NCBI GenBank assembly: GCA_945871895.1
Contig: CAMBXP010000013.1
Span: 1 to 40,316, forward strand
Direction: 5' to 3'
DNA from: Chryseobacterium gleum
GTDB lineage: Bacteria; Bacteroidota; Bacteroidia; Flavobacteriales_C; GCA-002722245
DNA: 40,316 nt
Positions within the stretch are counted from its first letter, which is position 1. Every line of letters starts with the position of its first letter. This document shows positions 1 through 8,503 of the stretch, in pieces. Position numbers and translations under genes: made by a program. Under the pieces are notes generated by a model, which saw nothing but the letters and a program-made list of their open reading frames with translations, was not told the DNA's origin and did not search any database.

Positions 1-1161
1 TATAAAAACCGCGGCAGGGAGTATAGAGAAGACATAGTATTGTGGCATTTGCGCAATGTATAGCGAAATGAAAATACCTGTCGACATACCAACAATTCTA
101 AACATTTCTAAAGCGAAGGAGAAGGGGTGTCTGTCAAGCACAAAACCCAGACTTACCGTGGAGAATACCAAAAACGCAATAGCTATGTATTGCACTGGTA
201 TAGGCATAGTGTCGGTGTAATAGTAAACCGCTGCAAACAAAGCGCTAATAAGAGTAAACTGTGTAAGTAAATACACTTTAATGTTTTTATGAGCACGAAT
301 ATATTTAGGTGATTCGGTTTTATGCTGGTGGTAATACTTGCCAAGTGTTTCTGGTCCGCCCAAGAATATTCTAATCTTATTTTTCAAGCCTTTCTCAAGT
401 TTTGAGGCGTTGTACAAATCGATAAAGTAGTGAAACCAAGTTACAATTGGGTTGTGACTTCTCATTGGTTTGGTAATGCCGTATTGAACTTCTTCGACTT
501 CTCTTTCGAAGGTGCCAAAAATACGATCCCAGATAATAAATATTCCTCCGTAGTTTTTATCGATGTATTTTTTGTTTTTTCCATGGTGAACTCTATGATG
601 AGAGGGAGTAACCAATATTTTTTCTAAGAATCCTAGCTTGTTAATTAATCTAGTGTGAATGAAGAATTGGTAAGCACCATTTATCCCAATAATTAGAGTG
701 GTAAGGGCAGGGTCGAAGCCAAGAATAGGCAACCACAACCAAAAAAACATTCTAATTATTAACTGTATGGCTGAAACTCTAAAAGACAAAGTTAAATTGT
801 ACTCCTCGCTTTGGTGGTGGGTGATATGTGCTGCCCATAGAACGTTAATTTCATGTCCGGCACGATGGTACCAATACCATAAAAAGTCAACAGCTATAAA
901 CAGTACAACAGTGGTAAACGGATTGATTGGAATGTGAACTAAAGAGTAGTTGTTGTAAAAATAAGTGAACGACGCATAGTAAATTACCACAAATAGCAAG
1001 AAAATAGTGCGTTCTAAGATGCCACAAGCGAGGTTGGTTAAGGAATCGGAGAATTCGAAAACTCTTTTCTTCACCCATCTGCTAACTGCGTATTCACCAA
1101 TTACAAGCGCAAGCATAGTAATAATGCTAAAGGCAAAGGCTTTTGTTAATTCAACAGTCAT
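1..1161 (-). CDS. Sterol desaturase / fatty acid hydroxylase family protein (3' end cut by window edge)
   Basis: An integral-membrane di-iron oxygenase of the sterol desaturase/fatty acid hydroxylase superfamily, which hydroxylates or desaturates lipids in the membrane. The frame stays open for 387 codons from the ATG at 1161 to the window edge, so the C-terminus is missing. The histidine clusters are visible: HRAGH (residues 99-103), HITHH (112-116) and HHRVHH (188-193), lying between hydrophobic segments. The N-terminal 95 residues hold two to three membrane helices. A further hydrophobic region follows about residue 280, so the protein is longer than the minimal family domain. The substrate cannot be told from sequence; Bacteroidota members are usually annotated only to family. 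The 76 nt between this start and the end of ribD hold no gene. Confidence 0.9.
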   Translation of the reverse strand, partial: MTVELTKAFAFSIITMLALVIGEYAVSRWVKKRVFEFSDSLTNLACGILERTIFLLFVVIYYASFTYFYNNYSLVHIPINPFTTVVLFIAVDFLWYWYHRAGHEINVLWAAHITHHQSEEYNLTLSFRVSAIQLIIRMFFWLWLPILGFDPALTTLIIGINGAYQFFIHTRLINKLGFLEKILVTPSHHRVHHGKNKKYIDKNYGGIFIIWDRIFGTFEREVEEVQYGITKPMRSHNPIVTWFHYFIDLYNASKLEKGLKNKIRIFLGGPETLGKYYHQHKTESPKYIRAHKNIKVYLLTQFTLISALFAAVYYYTDTMPIPVQYIAIAFLVFSTVSLGFVLDRHPFSFALEMFRIVGMSTGIFISLYIAQMPQYYVFSILPAAVFI

Positions 1162-1237
1162 TTAACTTAAATTTTAGGCAGCGCTAATTTACTCATCACA
1201 TTAGTAAAGTAAAAATAGTGTTCACACAAATTAAGAA

Positions 1238-2263
1238 CTAATTGATGAGAATCAGTAGTTTATCGGGTCCCACCCTTAGTTCTGTCGAAATTTTACGCTC
1301 AACGACAGGCGCTTTAACCCCATTCATGAAAATTTTGTCGGAAACAAAAACGAGTGCCTCATCCCATAAGTTGGCATTTATACATTTTTGAAGCGTTTTT
1401 GCGCCACCTTCTATAATGAGCGATGATATGTTTCTTTGGTAAAGAAAGTCAAGTATTTCTTGTAATGAAGTTGCTTTTACCCATTCTGTTTTTTCTACTT
1501 TTTTGTTTTCAATAGAATTGAAGATGATGGTGTTACTAGTATTATCGAAAATATGTAGGGATTCAGCTAAGGTTAATTGATTATCAATGACTATCCTCAA
1601 TGGATTTTTACCAGAAGCAAGGCGGGTGTTCAATTGTGGATTATCTATCAATGCAGTGTTATAGCCAATCAATATTGCACCTTCTTCACTGCGCCATTGA
1701 TGCACCAAGGTTTTGCTTTCCTCGCATGTAATCCAATTGTTGTTGCCTTTAATATCTTCTTTATTTCTGCTGATAAAACCATCTTTTGTTTGAGCCCATT
1801 TTAAAAAGATGTACGGTCGCTTTTTTTCGTGAAAAGAGAAAAAGCGCTTGTTAATGTCCCGGCTTTTTTTCTCGAGAATGTTGGTGATTACCTCAATGCC
1901 TGCCGACTTTAACTTTTCAATTCCTTTGCCTGCCACTTTTTCAAAAGAGTCTACACAGCCAATCACCACTCTTTTTACTTGATGATGAACCAGTAAATCG
2001 CTGCAAGGCGGAGTTTTACCTTGGTGGTTGCAGGGTTCCAGATTCACGTAAACAGTAGATTCCTTTAATAAATCTTTGTTTTTTACCGAGTTGATCGCGT
2101 TTACTTCGGCATGCGGACCGCCATAAAATTCGTGGTATCCTTCACCGATAATTTCATCGTTGTGCACAATAACACATCCCACCATGGGGTTGGGTGCCAC
2201 AGAGCATAAACCTTTCATGGCCAAGGTTAGGCAGCGCTGCATGTATAAATTGTGCTCTTGCAT
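1238..2263 (-). CDS. ribD: RibD, bifunctional diaminohydroxyphosphoribosylaminopyrimidine deaminase / 5-amino-6-(5-phosphoribosylamino)uracil reductase
   Basis: Catalyses the second and third steps of riboflavin synthesis in the cytoplasm: deamination of the GTP-cyclohydrolase II product, then NADPH-dependent reduction of the ribosyl side chain. The N-terminal cytidine-deaminase-like domain has PNPMVGCVIV, then HAE (residues 51-53, zinc ligand and proton shuttle) and two zinc cysteines in EPCNHQGKTPPC (78 and 87). The C-terminal reductase domain has LKWAQTKDG and IIEGGA. I chose the start at 2263 (341 aa) because it gives the usual RibD opening, about seven residues before MQRCL. A longer frame reaches 2314 but would overlap the start of prmC. 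No other rib gene and no FMN riboswitch is visible nearby. Confidence 0.95.
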   Translation of the reverse strand: MQEHNLYMQRCLTLAMKGLCSVAPNPMVGCVIVHNDEIIGEGYHEFYGGPHAEVNAINSVKNKDLLKESTVYVNLEPCNHQGKTPPCSDLLVHHQVKRVVIGCVDSFEKVAGKGIEKLKSAGIEVITNILEKKSRDINKRFFSFHEKKRPYIFLKWAQTKDGFISRNKEDIKGNNNWITCEESKTLVHQWRSEEGAILIGYNTALIDNPQLNTRLASGKNPLRIVIDNQLTLAESLHIFDNTSNTIIFNSIENKKVEKTEWVKATSLQEILDFLYQRNISSLIIEGGAKTLQKCINANLWDEALVFVSDKIFMNGVKAPVVERKISTELRVGPDKLLILIN

Positions 2264-2286
2264 ATCGGTAAAGATAAACAGTTTAT

Positions 2287-2294
2287 TAGCTTTG
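2287..2294 (+). promoter_or_regulatory. Candidate -7 box for prmC
   Basis: TAGCTTTG matches the Bacteroidota -7 consensus TAnnTTTG and ends 5 nt before the chosen prmC ATG. No TTTG lies at the expected 19-nt spacing upstream. If used, the transcript would be nearly leaderless. Confidence 0.4.
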
Positions 2295-2299
2295 TGCAT

Positions 2300-3169
2300 A
2301 TGAAGATAGCGCAAAACAATGTTGAGGCGGTTGAACAGTATTTAAAAGAAAATCTTTCATCCTTTTATTCTGAAAGGGAAATTGTGTTGTTTACAGATAT
2401 TTTATTGCAAGATTTATTGGCTATTTCTAAATCGCAAAGATTGATGAATAGCGATATTCGCTTATCGGAATCACAATTATTGCAAATCATATATGCAGCT
2501 AAAGATTTAAAAAAATACAAGCCTATTCAGTACATAACAGGTAAAGCTTTTTTTGCCAATTTAGAATTAGAGGTAGATGAAAATGTTCTGATTCCCCGAC
2601 CAGAAACGGAAGAGCTTTTTAGTTTGATAGTCCAAGAAAACGAATCTCCTAAAGTAGTGATTGATTTTTGCACTGGCAGTGGCTGCTTAGCTTTGGCATT
2701 GAAAAGTAAATTTCCTCAGGCTCAAGTTTATGCTAGTGATGTTTCAAAAGGAGCATTAGGAGTTTCAAAAAAAAATGCAGCTAAAAACAACTTAGAAGTG
2801 CAGTTTATCGAAAATGATATCCTCCTTTCTCCATCTCGCTTGCAGGTCTTTCCCAATAATGCTGATATAATAGTATCTAATCCGCCTTATGTTTTAGAAA
2901 GTGATAAGAAGGATATGTTGGCAAATGTACTTCAATACGAACCTCACTTGGCTCTTTTTGTTGAAGATGAAAATGCCATAATATTCTACAAAAAAATTGG
3001 TGATTTAGCTTTTGAATTGTTGAATGCAGGAGGGAAGTTGTATTTCGAGATTCATGAAAACAAAGCGCTAGAAGTGCAAGAGTATTTGCAAAGCATAGGA
3101 TTTACTTACGTGCAAATAAAAAAAGATATTTACGAAAAGGATAGGTTTGTTTTGGCGTTAAAACATTAA
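2300..3169 (+). CDS. prmC: PrmC, peptide chain release factor N5-glutamine methyltransferase
   Basis: Methylates the glutamine of the GGQ motif in release factors RF1 and RF2, which raises termination efficiency. The 289-aa protein has the family's helical N-terminal domain, then PIQYITG (residues 75-81), IPRPETE (98-104), the SAM-binding DFCTGSGC (122-129) and the catalytic NPPY (194-197). I chose the ATG at 2300 because the upstream in-frame ATG at 2252 would overlap the coding start of ribD and adds residues the family lacks. The gene diverges from ribD with only 36 nt between the starts. It converges on the M1 peptidase gene, and the two stop codons share TTAA at 3166-3169. Confidence 0.95.
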   Translation: MKIAQNNVEAVEQYLKENLSSFYSEREIVLFTDILLQDLLAISKSQRLMNSDIRLSESQLLQIIYAAKDLKKYKPIQYITGKAFFANLELEVDENVLIPRPETEELFSLIVQENESPKVVIDFCTGSGCLALALKSKFPQAQVYASDVSKGALGVSKKNAAKNNLEVQFIENDILLSPSRLQVFPNNADIIVSNPPYVLESDKKDMLANVLQYEPHLALFVEDENAIIFYKKIGDLAFELLNAGGKLYFEIHENKALEVQEYLQSIGFTYVQIKKDIYEKDRFVLALKH

Positions 3170-6100
3170 AACGATCTATTAATACCCAGCACCCATCTAA
3201 ATACAAAACCGTCGTTCGCTACATATGGTGTTCTGTTGTTAAATAGAGGGAAGTCGCAGCGAATTACAAGCGGACGAACAGTCTCTAATTTTCTGAATTT
3301 TTTAATTTTTAAAGTGGTACCCAAACCAGCATCTGCAGTGAATACACCTAATTCATTTTGAACAGTACCACTTGGCACAAGCAACATACCTGCATCGCCA
3401 AAAAGGTAGTAATCGAAATCAAAATATTGTCTCCAGCGAGCAGAATGCCATTTAACATATTCGCTAAATTCTAGCTCGGCGCTGCCCGATGCTCCACTTA
3501 TGCCTCTGTGGCCAAAAACGATGTTGCCATCTTTGGTTTGTTGCGGTAGTAAGTAGCCGGCATAGCCGCGAAGATTGAGTCCGCCGCCCATTTGAAAATG
3601 ATTGATGTCGGCACCATATTGCGCATTTTGAACCGAGAATGCACCTGCAGAGCGCGTGTATTTATTGTCCATCATTTCTTCGGGGTTAGCGCCTGCAGCG
3701 AATAAAGAAGACTCTAAAGGAATATTGCTGCCAGCACCATATTGTGCAAAAAAGCGCGTGCTAAATACAAATTTCTTAATGTAGTTTTGGTTTACCACAT
3801 TTAGTTTTAGTGTAGCGTAATCATAGTTGCTACCCAGTATTGAACTGCGCAATACCACGGTTATAGAACCTTGTCCGCGACGGTAATGGTAAATGTGATT
3901 GAAGTCGATGTTCACAGTGTTGTTCCATTTATCAGCCATCCATTCATTAGGCAACAAAAGGTACTGTAAAGCATTAAAATCTCTGCGGTACATCGCTTTG
4001 GCGAAAATGCGCAGGCGATTGTATTTATTTTTAGAGCTTTTGCTAATGCCTAGTTCATAGCGCTGCAGACCTTCTAAATAGCTGCTGTGTAAATCTAATC
4101 GGGTGAATTTTCCAAATTTAGGGAGTTGAGTGTTGTAGCTTAATCGGTAGGATAATTTATCGAATTTATTGATGAAAACGCTGCTGTCGAGGCCAGTCTG
4201 ACCGAGGCCGCTATTCATCCAAACTGTAAAGTCGAAATTGTGAAAGTTTTTTAAATAATTTCCGTTGATATGAATGCCAAGCTTAGTGCCGTCGTAGCGA
4301 TTATACCACAAATCGGGTCTCCAAAAAAGTTCGTAGTTATTTCTATCAAAAGCATTGGCAATTTTAGAGTCCATTTCTATTACATGCGGAAACTTTTTAG
4401 AGTTATCGAGCATGTTCACATCCGCCAAGCGATGAGAAGGATCTATTTTTAAGTCGTACATTCCATCTGGAACAATGATGCTTACTTCGTATTCGGGTTG
4501 AATATTTCCCCATCCGTACCATTTAGGAAGCACAGTTGCAGTGGTATTTTTAACGAACCAGGTATTGGGGATATGAAAATTGAGAATACTATCTACATTG
4601 CTAATCACTTGAAAATCGATAGGCATTTGCATTTCACCTTTTCTTTCGAAAGTAATGATATATTGATCTTTTTCTTTTCCTTTCTTGATGCATTGTACAG
4701 AGTAGTCAATTACTTTGGTAGTTTCTAGCCACTGATCGAAGAACCAATTTAAGTCAACATGGGTGTATTGAATCATGGAGTTTCTAAAGTCTTCGAAATA
4801 AGGGTGGCACAATTTCCATTGGTTGAAGTAGTTTTGCATGGCGTGCAAGAAGAGCGAATCGCCCAGCACGTATTGTAAATTGTACAACATGGTAGCTGTT
4901 TTGTAGTACACATGGCCGTAACCACCACCGTGACTTACCGAGCCGCCATCGAAATCGCTTGAATGCGTATTTAAAGCTCTGTCATCGCGCTGCGCTGCAG
5001 CAAAAATATAGTTGTCGTAAACTCTTGTGTTTACCACCAGTTGATCTTTTCGGTATTTTCTTAAATAGCTATTTTTAATTGGATTATGGAAAACGGTATC
5101 GCCATCAATTCGGCTCACAGCCCATGAATCTAGGAACTCGGTAAAGCCTTCATCCAAAGCAGCTCTATAAGTTTCGTTATTTCCCACCATGCCAAAGAAC
5201 CAGTTGTGACCAATTTCATGTGCTAACAAACTTCTGTAGGTAGGGTCAGAACCGTTATCGAGAGTTAGCATAGGGTATTCCATACCATCTTTAGCATCGG
5301 CCACTACCATTTTAGGATAAATGTATTTGCCAAAAGACTCAGAATAGGTTTTAATGATTTTGGCAGTATAATCGGCTGCGTTTTTCCAGTAGGGTGCATT
5401 TTCTTCTCTAACAAGCGCCACGCAAAGCACGTCGTTCCAATATCTTTCATCGATACGATAGGTAGGATCGGCGGTGAAGGCGAAGTCATGCACATTTTCG
5501 GCATGGTAAATCCATGTTTTCTTTTCGCCAACTTTGTAGGGAGTAGGAATGCTAATGGTGTCGGTAGGTTTTCTACTAACGAAATTGCTTAAATCTAGTT
5601 TTTTACGCAAGTCATCGGGCAACACTTCGTTTCTATTTTGCAGCCAGCCCGTAGCTTCAACAACAAAGTTAGATGCTAGTGTTAGCTCCGCATCGTAGGT
5701 TCCATAATCGCCATAAAATTCTTTGTCGAGATGTTGGTCGGTATTCCATCCAAACTTCCTGTCGTAAACGCACATGCGAGGATACCAGTGCACTCCATCG
5801 AAATGTTTAAAACCTCTTTGCGCTAAAAAAACTTTCATTCTTCTGCGCATTGACCCAGTATCAAAGTATGTTTTAAATTCAATTTCGAAGGCTGCTTTTC
5901 CACCAGCTAAAATAGTTTGAGGCAGATAAACTTTAAGAATAGTGTTGTCTAATTCTGTATTAACTTCAACGCCATTTACTTTTATTTTCGAAATTTCTAT
6001 ACCTTTTTTTTGTTGCTCATAGTCACCAAATCTTGGTGTCATGTCTTGCTGCTGTTGAAGTTTATCATAGTAAGAACCAGGTTGAAAAGCGTTTTGGTAA

Positions 6101-6372
6101 AGATTGAAATAAACCACATTAAGGGAATCGGGAGAATTGTTCCAATAGGTAAGAAATTCTTTACCTGAAATGATGTGTGTTTTCTCGTTTAATTCGGCTT
6201 GAATGGTGTAGTGCACATCTTGTTGCCAATAGCCTTCAAATGGTTTTTTATTTTTCCAATATTCGGGGTTGTTCCAATTTCTGTAAGAGTTTGGAGAATG
6301 AAGGGGGTCGTACACTTGAGCCACAATATTGCAGCAAAAAGTTAGTGCGATGATGAGTTGAAAATATTTCAT
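3166..6372 (-). CDS. Secreted M1-family metallopeptidase fused to a C-terminal Omp85-like outer-membrane beta-barrel
   Basis: A 1068-aa protein with a signal peptide (residues 1-19, ending in a VAQ site). The M1 aminopeptidase region (about 50-660) has the gluzincin zinc site HEIGH (385-389) with the third ligand E408 at the canonical 18-residue spacing, a substrate motif DGMEYPML (362-369) in place of GAMEN, and a candidate catalytic tyrosine in YYKTATML (489-496). From about residue 690 to the end the sequence becomes alternating amphipathic strands. It contains LRGY (934-937), the signature of the Omp85/TpsB barrel L6 loop, followed by FGDAG, and it ends in phenylalanine. LRGY to C-terminus is 135 residues, about what I recall for FhaC-type barrels. 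I infer a peptidase tethered to the outer membrane; which face it sits on is unknown. It is convergent with prmC. Confidence 0.88.
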   Translation of the reverse strand: MKYFQLIIALTFCCNIVAQVYDPLHSPNSYRNWNNPEYWKNKKPFEGYWQQDVHYTIQAELNEKTHIISGKEFLTYWNNSPDSLNVVYFNLYQNAFQPGSYYDKLQQQQDMTPRFGDYEQQKKGIEISKIKVNGVEVNTELDNTILKVYLPQTILAGGKAAFEIEFKTYFDTGSMRRRMKVFLAQRGFKHFDGVHWYPRMCVYDRKFGWNTDQHLDKEFYGDYGTYDAELTLASNFVVEATGWLQNRNEVLPDDLRKKLDLSNFVSRKPTDTISIPTPYKVGEKKTWIYHAENVHDFAFTADPTYRIDERYWNDVLCVALVREENAPYWKNAADYTAKIIKTYSESFGKYIYPKMVVADAKDGMEYPMLTLDNGSDPTYRSLLAHEIGHNWFFGMVGNNETYRAALDEGFTEFLDSWAVSRIDGDTVFHNPIKNSYLRKYRKDQLVVNTRVYDNYIFAAAQRDDRALNTHSSDFDGGSVSHGGGYGHVYYKTATMLYNLQYVLGDSLFLHAMQNYFNQWKLCHPYFEDFRNSMIQYTHVDLNWFFDQWLETTKVIDYSVQCIKKGKEKDQYIITFERKGEMQMPIDFQVISNVDSILNFHIPNTWFVKNTTATVLPKWYGWGNIQPEYEVSIIVPDGMYDLKIDPSHRLADVNMLDNSKKFPHVIEMDSKIANAFDRNNYELFWRPDLWYNRYDGTKLGIHINGNYLKNFHNFDFTVWMNSGLGQTGLDSSVFINKFDKLSYRLSYNTQLPKFGKFTRLDLHSSYLEGLQRYELGISKSSKNKYNRLRIFAKAMYRRDFNALQYLLLPNEWMADKWNNTVNIDFNHIYHYRRGQGSITVVLRSSILGSNYDYATLKLNVVNQNYIKKFVFSTRFFAQYGAGSNIPLESSLFAAGANPEEMMDNKYTRSAGAFSVQNAQYGADINHFQMGGGLNLRGYAGYLLPQQTKDGNIVFGHRGISGASGSAELEFSEYVKWHSARWRQYFDFDYYLFGDAGMLLVPSGTVQNELGVFTADAGLGTTLKIKKFRKLETVRPLVIRCDFPLFNNRTPYVANDGFVFRWVLGINRSF

Positions 6373-6388
6373 ACGTGTAATGAGGCTT

Positions 6389-6396
6389 CAAATATA
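6389..6396 (-). promoter_or_regulatory. Candidate -7 box for the M1 peptidase gene
   Basis: On the minus strand TATATTTG is an exact TAnnTTTG match ending 16 nt before the ATG at 6372. No TTTG is seen at the usual 19-nt spacing upstream; that position reads AAAA. Confidence 0.45.
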
Positions 6397-6476
6397 CAAT
6401 AGTAAAAGCGTATTTTTTTAAAAAAATCATTTGAAAATACTTAGATTCGCAAACCTTAAATTAAAGAACTGTTTCC

Positions 6477-7571
6477 ATGAAGAAAGTACTTGTTTGTGTT
6501 GGTACTCGCCCTAATCTCATTAAAATCACACGCCTAAAAGAGTGCTTTGCGAAGTATTCTCATTTGCAATTTAAATTATTGCATACCGGTCAGCACTATG
6601 ATTACAAGATGAGTGAAGTTTTTTTTGAGGAATTAGGCATACCAAAGCCAGATGTTTTATTTGATTTGAAGCGCGATTCACAAATGTCGGTAGTGACACA
6701 AATCATGACTCTTTTTGAAGAAGAAATAAAGAATGATAGGCCAGATTTAGTAGTTGTGCCGGGTGATGTTGATTCTACTTTTGCTTGTGCTTTTGTCTCT
6801 AGCAGGTTTGGAATACCGGTGGCGCATATCGAGAGCGGATTGAGGAGTTTTGATAAAACAATGCCAGAGGAAATCAACAGAATTTTGGTTGACGATATTG
6901 CGCAATTGTTTTTTACTACCGAAAAATCGGGAAATGAGAATTTATTGAAAGAAGGTAAAAAGCAAGAAAGTATTGTTTTTACAGGCAACACAATGATAGA
7001 TTCCTTGATTAAGTTCAAGCCCAATATTGAGAAAAGCGATGTTTTATCGAAATACGCTTTAGTGAAAGGTAAGTTTTTGGTAATGACATTCCATCGTCCG
7101 GCCAATGTTGACAATAGAGAGAATTTAACAAGAATATTAAATGCTTTGAATGCGATTTCAAAAGACATTAAAATTATTTTCCCCATACATCCTCGCACCG
7201 TTAAGAATGCAGAAGTATTTGGTTTGAAGCATTTGTTAGAATCGAGTCAGATTATTTTATGTGAACCTCAAGGTTATCTCGATTTTATGAAATTGATTTC
7301 ATCGGCTGTTGGTGTTGTTACGGATTCTGGAGGCATTCAAGAAGAAACTACCTTCTTAGGAGTTCCCTGTTTAACGGTGCGCAACAATACCGAGCGACCA
7401 ATAACGGCAGAAGTAGGAACCAACACTTTGTTAGAGTTGAATGAAGAATTCATTGTTCGTGAGGTGAATTCTATTTTAAATGGAACCTATAAGAAGGGTG
7501 TAGTGCCCGAGTTGTGGGATGGTAAATCTTCTGAACGCATTGTAGATGCGATAGCTAAATTTTTGAACTAA
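6477..7571 (+). CDS. wecB: Non-hydrolysing UDP-N-acetylglucosamine 2-epimerase (WecB type)
   Basis: Interconverts UDP-GlcNAc and UDP-ManNAc, feeding ManNAc-type sugars into surface polysaccharide. The 364-aa length is normal. Family motifs run in order: GTRPN (9-13), HTGQHYD (36-42), PGDVDST (95-101), HIESGLRS (117-124), PEEINR (130-135), FHRPANVDNREN, PIHPRT and DSGGIQEE. The usual GTRPE is GTRPN here, a mild variant. It stands alone: the neighbour upstream diverges and yihY converges with a 4-nt stop overlap (CTAA, 7568-7571). Glycosyltransferase and nucleotide-sugar epimerase genes lie 4-6 kb further on, so a shared polysaccharide pathway is plausible but not shown. Confidence 0.93.
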   Translation: MKKVLVCVGTRPNLIKITRLKECFAKYSHLQFKLLHTGQHYDYKMSEVFFEELGIPKPDVLFDLKRDSQMSVVTQIMTLFEEEIKNDRPDLVVVPGDVDSTFACAFVSSRFGIPVAHIESGLRSFDKTMPEEINRILVDDIAQLFFTTEKSGNENLLKEGKKQESIVFTGNTMIDSLIKFKPNIEKSDVLSKYALVKGKFLVMTFHRPANVDNRENLTRILNALNAISKDIKIIFPIHPRTVKNAEVFGLKHLLESSQIILCEPQGYLDFMKLISSAVGVVTDSGGIQEETTFLGVPCLTVRNNTERPITAEVGTNTLLELNEEFIVREVNSILNGTYKKGVVPELWDGKSSERIVDAIAKFLN

Positions 7572-8503
7572 GCATTTTCCTTTTTGTATTTCGCGTTAGC
7601 GATACTAGCATTTACATCGAAGCCCAGCAGGAGTATGTATGAGTTTAAGTAAAACCATAACATTACAATCATCACTGTGCCAATAGAGCCATAAATTTTG
7701 TTGTAGGTACTAAAGTATTGAAGGTAAATTGAAAACCCGTAGGAGGTAATAATCAACAGAACGGTAGTTAAAATGGAGCCGGGCGAGAAGAATTTGAAGT
7801 GTTTTCTTTTGGTCGGACCGAAATAATACAGGATAGCGATGGCGAAATAGTACAAGGCAAAAACGGCCACCCACTTCGCGGCATGGAATAGTGCGTTGCT
7901 AAAATTATCATTCACCTCAATGTTTTTACTTTCTACCACACTCACCATTACCTCGGTAACAATGATGAGTCCGATGCTCATTACTAGCATTAATGTTAAA
8001 ACAATTGCCAATGCAATAGATATCAATCTTTGTTGAAAGGGCTTTCTGGTTTCACTAATGTGATGACTGTTGTTGAATTCTACCATTAATGAATGTATGC
8101 CATCAGTGGTAAGGTACAGCATTAATATGAAGTTGAAAGAAAGGAGTCCGCCACGCGGGGTGCTAATCAAATCCTCTATCGTGGTAATAGCAATATCTCT
8201 TATGCCTTTAGGGATATCTGTTCTAATGAAATTGAGCAATTCTTCTTGAAATCCTTCTACAGGAATTATAGGTATTAGCGTAAATAAAAAGATGATACCA
8301 GGAAAAACTGCGAAGAAAAATTTAAAAGCTAGGGAAGAAGCACGAGTAGAGAATGTTCCGTTTTTGATACCTTGATAAAACAAATAAGACACATCGTATA
8401 TAGGTACTTTTTGAAAACCAGGTAAACTGTGGTTTTTAGTGAAAGTGAATACCTTTTGAACAAAAGCAAGGTGCAAAATACGGTCGAAAATCTTATTGCT
8501 CAT
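7568..8503 (-). CDS. YihY/BrkB-family membrane protein
   Basis: A polytopic inner-membrane protein of the YihY/virulence factor BrkB family (formerly misnamed RNase BN); the molecular role is unknown. It has 311 aa, normal for the family, with six predicted hydrophobic segments. Recognisable stretches include ASSLAFKFFFAVFPGIIF near residue 60, FNFILMLYLTTDG near 125, and the C-terminal GSIGTVMIVMLWFYLNSYILLLG. It is the last gene of a minus-strand operon. Its first 11 nt overlap the end of nadC (8493-8503), which suggests translational coupling. Confidence 0.92.
   Translation of the reverse strand: MSNKIFDRILHLAFVQKVFTFTKNHSLPGFQKVPIYDVSYLFYQGIKNGTFSTRASSLAFKFFFAVFPGIIFLFTLIPIIPVEGFQEELLNFIRTDIPKGIRDIAITTIEDLISTPRGGLLSFNFILMLYLTTDGIHSLMVEFNNSHHISETRKPFQQRLISIALAIVLTLMLVMSIGLIIVTEVMVSVVESKNIEVNDNFSNALFHAAKWVAVFALYYFAIAILYYFGPTKRKHFKFFSPGSILTTVLLIITSYGFSIYLQYFSTYNKIYGSIGTVMIVMLWFYLNSYILLLGFDVNASIANAKYKKENA

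Noticed and set aside
887..1078. A 63-codon minus-strand frame
   Set aside because: It overlaps the sterol desaturase gene in another frame; the long frame with three histidine clusters is the real gene.
1162..1237. Possible riboswitch or terminator next to ribD
   Set aside because: No FMN-aptamer-like conserved segments, no hairpin with a T-run, and it lies downstream rather than upstream of ribD.
2264..2314. A longer ribD start at 2314 and a longer prmC start at 2252
   Set aside because: They would overlap each other and add residues not found in either family; the internal starts give standard N-termini.
6602..7198. A 198-codon antisense frame inside wecB
   Set aside because: A shadow of the well-supported wecB coding frame; serine/lysine-rich with no motif.
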